A stretch of DNA of 64,000 nucleotides from Planctomycetota bacterium (GTDB lineage Bacteria; Planctomycetota; JAJSAM01; JAJVHW01), in NCBI GenBank assembly GCA_024280885.1, contig JAJRPF010000071.1, positions 1 through 64,000 on the forward strand, in the 5' to 3' direction. Under the pieces are notes generated by a model. The model saw only the letters and a program-made list of their open reading frames with translations, was not told where the DNA came from and did no database searches. The translations under genes and the position numbers were made by a program. This document shows, in pieces, positions 59,289-64,000 of the stretch; position 1 is the stretch's first letter, and each line of letters opens with the position of its first letter.

Positions 59289-59750
59289 TCATCCTCCCAA
59301 CTCCCCCACCGCCGCCTCGCAGATCCACCGGGCATCCGCCTCGTCGTCCGTCTCCGGCGTCCACCCCGGCCACCGCGCGACAGCTGCCGCGACCATCGCC
59401 TCCTTGTTCGCGTTGCCCTTGCCGGTCGCGCACCGCTTGATCGTCCCGAATGGGATCGCGAAGTACGGGACCTCGCGCTCCTCGCAGACCTTCGCGATGA
59501 CGGCGATAATCCCGCCGTAGATGTGCGCGGCGTCCACGCCCTTGTGCATGCGGACCTCCTCAAGCGCGACGACGTCGGGCGCCGCCAGGTCGAGCAACTC
59601 GCTGAGCTGACGCTCGAGCCGCAGGAAACGCATCCCACCGCCCTCGAATCGTCCGCCCTTCAGGTGCCACACGCCGGAGTAGTACGCGCCCGAGGGCTCG
59701 CGGACGGCCCACCCGCACGTCGTCGCGGGGTCGATGCCGAGGATCTTCAC
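59289..59750 (-). CDS. RuvC-like Holliday junction resolvase
   Basis: A 153-residue RNase-H-fold nuclease from GTG 59750. Acidic residues appear in order: GIDPAT at 5-10, ALEEVR at about 61-66, and DDEADA near residue 140. GKGNANKEAM is the conserved loop before the last acids. It resolves branched DNA before packaging. It overlaps the DnaJ-domain gene by 4 bp and ends the leftward recombination module. Confidence 0.87.
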   Translation of the reverse strand: MKILGIDPATTCGWAVREPSGAYYSGVWHLKGGRFEGGGMRFLRLERQLSELLDLAAPDVVALEEVRMHKGVDAAHIYGGIIAVIAKVCEEREVPYFAIPFGTIKRCATGKGNANKEAMVAAAVARWPGWTPETDDEADARWICEAAVGELGG

Positions 59751-60388
59751 TCCAGCCCCCTCTCCCGCCGCATCCCGGCGGCCGCAAGCTGCACCTGGTT
59801 GAACGCGTCATTGTCCCCGCCGCGATCCGGATGCATGTCCTTGCGCAACGCGCGCAGCGCTGCATCCACGACGACCTGTGGCGTGGCTCGAAGGACGCCG
59901 AGCGTCTCCCACCACGGCAGCACGGGTTCCTCGGGGACGAGCGTCCCGTCTCCGCCAGGACCGGGCAGACCCTGGTACGCGCGGAAAGCCGACTCGAACA
60001 TGTCGGACGATCCCCACCGCTCGATCGACCGCAGTGCCTCCAGCGTCTTGCCGATTGCGCGGACGTTCGCGTCGACGCTGGTGTACCGATCGCACGCGAT
60101 CACCGTCTCGACACCGGAGCGGATGAAGTAGCACGCGACGCCGGAGTCATCTGGCTTGCGCTGCCCAGAGCGAGGACGGCCGTCGAGCCGTGGCTCGAGG
60201 TTCGTCGAGACGACTGGCGCGGCGCCGCCCATCTGCCCGATCTCGTAATCGAGGTCCTGCAACGCGTCCGAGAGCGTCACGCGGAAACGCCCGGACTCTC
60301 GGTGAGACCCCTTCGTGCGGAGCCGTCCCTTCGGCCACGCGAGCGGGTAGTTCGTCACGCGGTGCATCGTGTAGCTGGCGTGGGCCAT
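59747..60388 (-). CDS. Phage protein with C-terminal DnaJ domain
   Basis: A 213-residue protein from ATG 60388 with GGAGGGG upstream. The last 60 residues form a J domain: PQVVVDAALRALRKDMHPDRGG has the HPD tripeptide that stimulates Hsp70 ATPase. The first 150 residues are a separate domain of unknown function with an embedded DLDYEIGQMGG. It would draw host DnaK to a phage complex, perhaps in replication. The 73 bp upstream hold nothing evident. Confidence 0.82.
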   Translation of the reverse strand: MAHASYTMHRVTNYPLAWPKGRLRTKGSHRESGRFRVTLSDALQDLDYEIGQMGGAAPVVSTNLEPRLDGRPRSGQRKPDDSGVACYFIRSGVETVIACDRYTSVDANVRAIGKTLEALRSIERWGSSDMFESAFRAYQGLPGPGGDGTLVPEEPVLPWWETLGVLRATPQVVVDAALRALRKDMHPDRGGDNDAFNQVQLAAAGMRRERGLE

Positions 60389-60461
60389 GACGCGCCCCTC
60401 CTTCTGGTGTGGGGTGCCCCCTCCTCCGTGCCGGCACACTTCGGAGAGGGCGGTGACGCGG

Positions 60462-61136
60462 CTACGTCGCGGCCGCTTCTTTCGTCTCGTCGAACGGCAG
60501 ACCGGCCGGAACTGTCGCCGGCTCAGGCAGAGCGTCCACGCCACCTGGAGGCGACTCGTCGTCGCCCTGATCGTCATCACTCGACGCGCCGAAGAGGTTC
60601 GACGGGAGGATCGCGCCCTCGACCTCGAAGCGGTCGTCGGTGGATGAACCGCGAAACGCGATCGGGCCGCCGCGATACGCCGGGAGCATGATGTCGACCG
60701 TCGCCACGCCGCACTTCTTCACCGCCGTCATCACGGCCGCAAGTTCCTGCGGCGAGATGGAGAACGCGACCCTCCGCATCGAGTCCGGACAGAGCGGGTC
60801 GATGTCGTGCCCGATCAGCTTCTTCGGCGTGGACCCGTCGTCGCGCTCGAGCGGCAGGTGGAACGGCCGCAGGATCTCGTTGCCCTCGATCAAGACCTCG
60901 TCGCCGTTGATGAGGCGCTGCGTCGTTTCGCGGTCGATGAGCACGCCCTCGTCACAGTCACCGGGCGCGCGGATGCGCAGCACGCTGCGGCGCGCGACGG
61001 CTTCCACAAGCGTCTCGCCTTCACCGTCAGACGGGCGCACGCGCACGTAGCTGTGAACCTCGTGCAGCGCCTCGTCGGGCTTGGGCACGAGCGCGCCGGC
61101 GGCCTTCAGGATCTTCGCGTCGATCGTCTGTCCCAC
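60462..61136 (-). CDS. Phage protein of unknown function, possibly clamp-like
   Basis: A 224-residue protein. Residues 60-170 alternate beta strands and a helix in a way that loosely recalls sliding clamps (RRVAFSISPQELAAVMTAV, then VDIMLPAYRGGPIAFRG), and the end LPFDETKEAAAT is acidic. The context with RuvC and SbcC would suit a recombination or replication factor. The clamp idea is weak. Starts two bases after the next gene upstream. Confidence 0.55.
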   Translation of the reverse strand: MGQTIDAKILKAAGALVPKPDEALHEVHSYVRVRPSDGEGETLVEAVARRSVLRIRAPGDCDEGVLIDRETTQRLINGDEVLIEGNEILRPFHLPLERDDGSTPKKLIGHDIDPLCPDSMRRVAFSISPQELAAVMTAVKKCGVATVDIMLPAYRGGPIAFRGSSTDDRFEVEGAILPSNLFGASSDDDQGDDESPPGGVDALPEPATVPAGLPFDETKEAAAT

Positions 61137-61138
61137 GG

Positions 61139-61393
61139 TCAGTTCTCCTTCTTCGTGCGCCGCTTGCGCTTCGAGGCGCGCAGCATCCGCTCGAGATCGG
61201 AGCGCCGCTCGCGCAGCTCCTTGATCTCGCCGTTGATCGCCGTGCGTCGCTCCACGTTCGCGTTGATCTCCTCGTCGATGCGCGCCATCTGATCGCGCAT
61301 CTGCTCTGCGAACTGCCCCGGCGTCTTCGCCTCGACCTTCGCCTCGACCTTCGCGTAGATCGGCGTGTCTTCCATCCGCTCGTCCTCCTTCAT
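61139..61393 (-). CDS. Small coiled-coil protein
   Basis: An 84-residue protein with a long heptad-type helix (about 28-72) and a very basic end (SKRKRRTKKEN). ATG overlaps the SbcC-like stop by 4 bp. It may be a small subunit working with that ATPase. Confidence 0.65.
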   Translation of the reverse strand: MKEDERMEDTPIYAKVEAKVEAKTPGQFAEQMRDQMARIDEEINANVERRTAINGEIKELRERRSDLERMLRASKRKRRTKKEN

Positions 61394-63813
61394 GCCACGC
61401 TCAGGTGGCCGTCCAAGATCTCGATTCGTGCGTCACACAATTCCTGCACTTCGGGCGTGTGCGACACGAGCAGCACGCGCTCAGCGCCGATCAGCTCGGC
61501 CGCGCGCCGCAGCATCGCCACGTACGCTCGGGCCCGCTCCGGATCGAGCGCCGCGCCGCTCTCGTCACGCACCAGCGTGGGCGAGTCCAAACCCGCGCGA
61601 CGACACGCGACGGTTGTCAGCGCCAGCGAGACCGCCTCGCCGACGATCACCTTCTCGCCGCCCGAGAGGCCGTCTGCCTCGCCGTCGCGGCCGCGTTCGG
61701 TGTCGAGCACCTGCACGTCGAAGCACTCGATCTCGCGCTTGCCGTCGGCGCTCGGCCTGGTCGTCGTCAACGACACCGTCCAGCGCGGGCCGAAGCACTC
61801 GTGCAGGAGCGACGTCGCGATCGTGCTGATCTCCGGACCGACCGCGTCGATCTCGAACGCCTGCAAGCCGCGCGGCCCGAGATCCGCACCGAGCCGCGTC
61901 CAGTCGGCGAGGTCCTCCTGGATGACGAGCTGCTCAGTCTCGAGTGCGTCGATCCGCGCGGCCGCCGACCGCGCCGCCTCAAGGGCCTGCGACGCAACGG
62001 CCACTGTCGACGCGGCGTCGCGCGCACGCCCCTCGGCCGTCTCCACGGCGCTCTCCTGCGCGCGTACGTCGGGGACGGGTGCCGCGTCGGGCGGATCGGG
62101 TAGTGCGTCGTACGCGGCGCGGGCGGCGGCGTGCGCACGATTGGCGGTGGCGACGGCCTGCTCGATCTCCTCGAGGCGCGCCTCGGCACGGTCGATCTCG
62201 GGTATCCGCGCTGCCGCGACCTCGGCCTTGCGGAGATCCACGGTCGTCGCGGAAGCCTGCGTCTCGAGCTCCCCCACCGAGTTCCTCTGCAGGCCGAGTC
62301 GGAGTTGGATCGGCCGGCGACGGGCGGCCGCCTCCTCCTGCGCACCGCGCGCGGCAACCATCTCGCGTTCGGCTTCGGCTCCCGCGGCGACGGCCGCCTC
62401 GAGGTCGGGGATGCGTGCGGCGACGCGCTTCGCCTCCTGCAGCGCGAAGTCGGCCTCGGTGAAGCGGCGGTGCGCCTGGTCCTTCGCCTCACGTGCCGCC
62501 TGGATCTGAGCGCGCACCTCGACGACCGACGCCGCGCGGGCATCGTCTTCGTCGAGAGTCGTCGTCGCCGTCGCGACCGGATCCGCCGCGACGCCGCTTG
62601 AGATCCCGAGCAGTCCGCCGCGCAGTCCACGCACGCGCTCGTCGAGTCCCGCCGCCGTCCGGTGTTCCGCCTCCGTCAGGGCATCCGCCGCGCGATCGCG
62701 GGCCCGCTCGGCATCGTGCGCTTCCGTCTCCAGACCGAGCACGCGCGCCTCCTGTTCGCGGCACCGAGCCATCGAAGTGCGCGCCGACTCGGCGCTGTCG
62801 GCCCGGCGCTTCGCAGCCCCGTACTCTTCCAGTGAGCGCTTCTCGTCATCGTGCGTCGCGCGCATCTCCATGTCCGTCTCAGCGACACGCGTCTTCGCCG
62901 CAGAGAGATCCTCGCGCAGATGGTCGAGGCGCTCTCGTAGGGCGATGACACCCGCGGCCTCTGCGCGGATCTCGTCGGAGCCGACGAGCGCGCCTTTGGT
63001 CGCGAGGTGTCGCCCTTGGGCATCGCGCACCGCGAGCTCCGCATCGGCGCACTTCTCGCGGGCCTCGTGCTTTGCGGCCCGCGCCGCTTCCGCGTTCTCG
63101 AACGCCTCGACGAGCGCTGAGTGCTGGCGCCGTGCGTCTGCGAGTTCGCCCTTGCGTAGGATCAGCTGCGCCTCGGCACCAGTTGCGACGTTGCGGGCGA
63201 AATCGACGTCCACCTCCGCCTCGTCTACCGGCGTCGCGCGTTCCCGTTCGCCCTTGACGCGCTCCACGTGCGCCTCCAGTCGCGCCCGCGCGTCCCGCGC
63301 GTTCTGCCGGGCGCGCTCGGCATACTTCTCGATGCCCTCGATACCGAGGGTGCGCAGTAGCGTTCCCTTGCGCTCGGACGTCGAGAGCGCGAGGAACCCG
63401 CCCGATCCCTGCGCGGAGAAGACGGTCGTCAGCAGCACGCTCGTCGGCGGCAGCGCTTCCTTTCTCCACGCGTCGAACGTGGAGACCTTCGCATCCGCGA
63501 GGACGGGCGCGCCGGTGCCGTTGGTGACGAGCGTCTCGCCCTTTCCGGAGACGCCGTCCACGCGCTGCGTGATCGTGACGTCGCCGACGCCGAGTTCGAC
63601 GAACGCGTCGCGTGCGGTGGCCAGATCGGTGAGTCGTCCGCGCGTCGGCGTCGTCCTGTCGATCGCACCGAGGACGCACTCGAGCAGCGTGCTCTTGCCT
63701 GCGCCGTTCGGGCCAGTGACCGCGATCAGGCGACCGGAGATCTCGCGGAAGTCGATGCGCGTCTCATCTCGGAACGGGCCGATTCCGCGGAGGGCGAGAG
63801 TGGTGAGCTTCAT
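61390..63813 (-). CDS. SbcC/Rad50-like recombination ATPase without a zinc hook
   Basis: An 807-residue SMC-type ATPase. Walker A GPNGAGKST is at about residues 33-41. Long coiled coils run from about 150 to 640. The signature LSGGEKVIVGEAVSLAL and Walker B LVRDESGAALD follow near the C-terminus, then the switch His in VSHTPEV. The apex has no CxxC zinc hook, unlike Rad50. It would process DNA ends with an SbcD/Mre11-type nuclease, not seen in the window. The start at 63813 gives the canonical N-terminus MKLTTLALRGIGPF. Confidence 0.9.
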   Translation of the reverse strand: MKLTTLALRGIGPFRDETRIDFREISGRLIAVTGPNGAGKSTLLECVLGAIDRTTPTRGRLTDLATARDAFVELGVGDVTITQRVDGVSGKGETLVTNGTGAPVLADAKVSTFDAWRKEALPPTSVLLTTVFSAQGSGGFLALSTSERKGTLLRTLGIEGIEKYAERARQNARDARARLEAHVERVKGERERATPVDEAEVDVDFARNVATGAEAQLILRKGELADARRQHSALVEAFENAEAARAAKHEAREKCADAELAVRDAQGRHLATKGALVGSDEIRAEAAGVIALRERLDHLREDLSAAKTRVAETDMEMRATHDDEKRSLEEYGAAKRRADSAESARTSMARCREQEARVLGLETEAHDAERARDRAADALTEAEHRTAAGLDERVRGLRGGLLGISSGVAADPVATATTTLDEDDARAASVVEVRAQIQAAREAKDQAHRRFTEADFALQEAKRVAARIPDLEAAVAAGAEAEREMVAARGAQEEAAARRRPIQLRLGLQRNSVGELETQASATTVDLRKAEVAAARIPEIDRAEARLEEIEQAVATANRAHAAARAAYDALPDPPDAAPVPDVRAQESAVETAEGRARDAASTVAVASQALEAARSAAARIDALETEQLVIQEDLADWTRLGADLGPRGLQAFEIDAVGPEISTIATSLLHECFGPRWTVSLTTTRPSADGKREIECFDVQVLDTERGRDGEADGLSGGEKVIVGEAVSLALTTVACRRAGLDSPTLVRDESGAALDPERARAYVAMLRRAAELIGAERVLLVSHTPEVQELCDARIEILDGHLSVA

Positions 63814-64000
63814 CCGATGATCCCCTTCGTGTTCGGATCGACGCGCAGGTCCGCACGGCAGTCGGGGCACGTGATCCGGAACCCCGGAAGATCCACGTCA
63901 ACCTTGACGGCGCGTCCGTCTCGGACCTCAAGCCGCCAGACGTCGTCTCGCTCCTCGCCGCTTGCCTCAAGGAAACCGATCACGGCGAAGTCAGGCCGCT
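63810..64000 (-). CDS. Partial gene, C-terminal part with CPDC
   Basis: The 63 C-terminal residues of a protein continue past the window edge. The stop overlaps the SbcC start (ATGA). A CPDC pair near the end suggests a half zinc ribbon; the rest is beta-like (DDVWRLEVRDGRAVKVDVD). In other genomes the gene before sbcC is sbcD, but this fragment does not show that family's features. Confidence 0.55.
   Translation of the reverse strand, partial: RPDFAVIGFLEASGEERDDVWRLEVRDGRAVKVDVDLPGFRITCPDCRADLRVDPNTKGIIG

Larger units (their letters stand above)
16253..64000. mobile_element. Prophage (siphovirus), right end outside the window
   Basis: Everything from copy B onward reads as one phage genome of more than 47 kb: early genes, terminase, HK97-type head, lambda-like tail tip, lysis-type genes and a leftward recombination module, tightly packed with 1-4 nt overlaps. 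The left boundary is placed at the tRNA 3'-half repeat. No tyrosine integrase is in the window; it and the right attachment site are expected beyond 64000. A contig of an induced phage or a chromosome would look the same at this scale. Confidence 0.8.

Noticed and set aside
1-64000. CRISPR arrays, retrons or diversity-generating retroelements
   Set aside because: No regularly spaced repeat-spacer array and no reverse transcriptase were seen; the coding repeats at 37.6-38.1 kb are contiguous and in frame.

Overview
The window is GC-rich bacterial DNA made of two blocks: about 14 kb of host chromosome, then a large tailed-phage genome (prophage) that runs off the right edge. The host is a diderm: it has an OmpA-type lipoprotein, further lipoproteins with lipoboxes, and a prepilin peptidase. 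A second-type EF-G, a long RNase HII-like protein and the general gene style would fit Planctomycetota or a similar high-GC diderm phylum, but that placement is an inference from memory and cannot be proven here.

Host block (1-14.1 kb): simple and 73-bp repeats; an EF-G-like GTPase; an OmpA lipoprotein; a prepilin peptidase overlapping a hexapeptide acyltransferase; two lipoproteins, one with TPRs; SSB; a PilZ protein; an overlapping gpmI-pgi glycolytic pair; an RNase HII-like protein; and a degenerate response-regulator receiver.

Boundary (14.3-16.4 kb): two near-identical 48-bp copies of a tRNA 3' half (anticodon loop TTCGTAA through the encoded CCA, minus strand; probably tRNA-Thr CGT) lie 2 kb apart. 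Neither has a matching 5' half. Between them sits one AbiE toxin-antitoxin operon. This is best read as tandem integration at one tRNA site, with the intact tRNA and the integrase beyond 64 kb.

Phage block (16.4-64 kb): (i) rightward early genes, 16.4-26.3 kb, with 1-4 nt overlaps: small zinc-ribbon proteins, a ParB-like/DNA methyltransferase fusion, a DUF5131 protein, a DnaB/RepA-type helicase, an iteron-plus-hairpin region that may be the replication origin, and a small serine recombinase; (ii) a reversed membrane-protein moron at 26.3 kb; (iii) head genes, 27-36 kb: terminase subunits, a portal-MuF fusion, prohead protease, HK97-type capsid, decoration protein and connectors; (iv) tail genes, 36-51 kb: a repeat protein, tail tube, tail assembly chaperones joined by a -1 frameshift at GGGAAAA, tape measure and a lambda-like L/K/J tip. 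This is a siphovirus; (v) a lysis-like segment, 51.7-53.9 kb; (vi) leftward accessory cargo, 53.9-59.2 kb; (vii) leftward recombination genes, 59.3-64 kb: RuvC-like, DnaJ-domain and SbcC-like proteins.

The most unusual parts are the cargo operon at 56.5-59.2 kb (a 12-cysteine secreted protein, two membrane-anchored exported proteins and a MauE/DoxX-type redox membrane protein behind their own promoter), the AbiE module between tRNA-derived repeats, the iteron region, a phage-specific promoter-like motif (TTGACA-N8-TACGCT) upstream of three gene blocks, and a free-standing copy of the lambda gpL-type cysteine domain in the early region.
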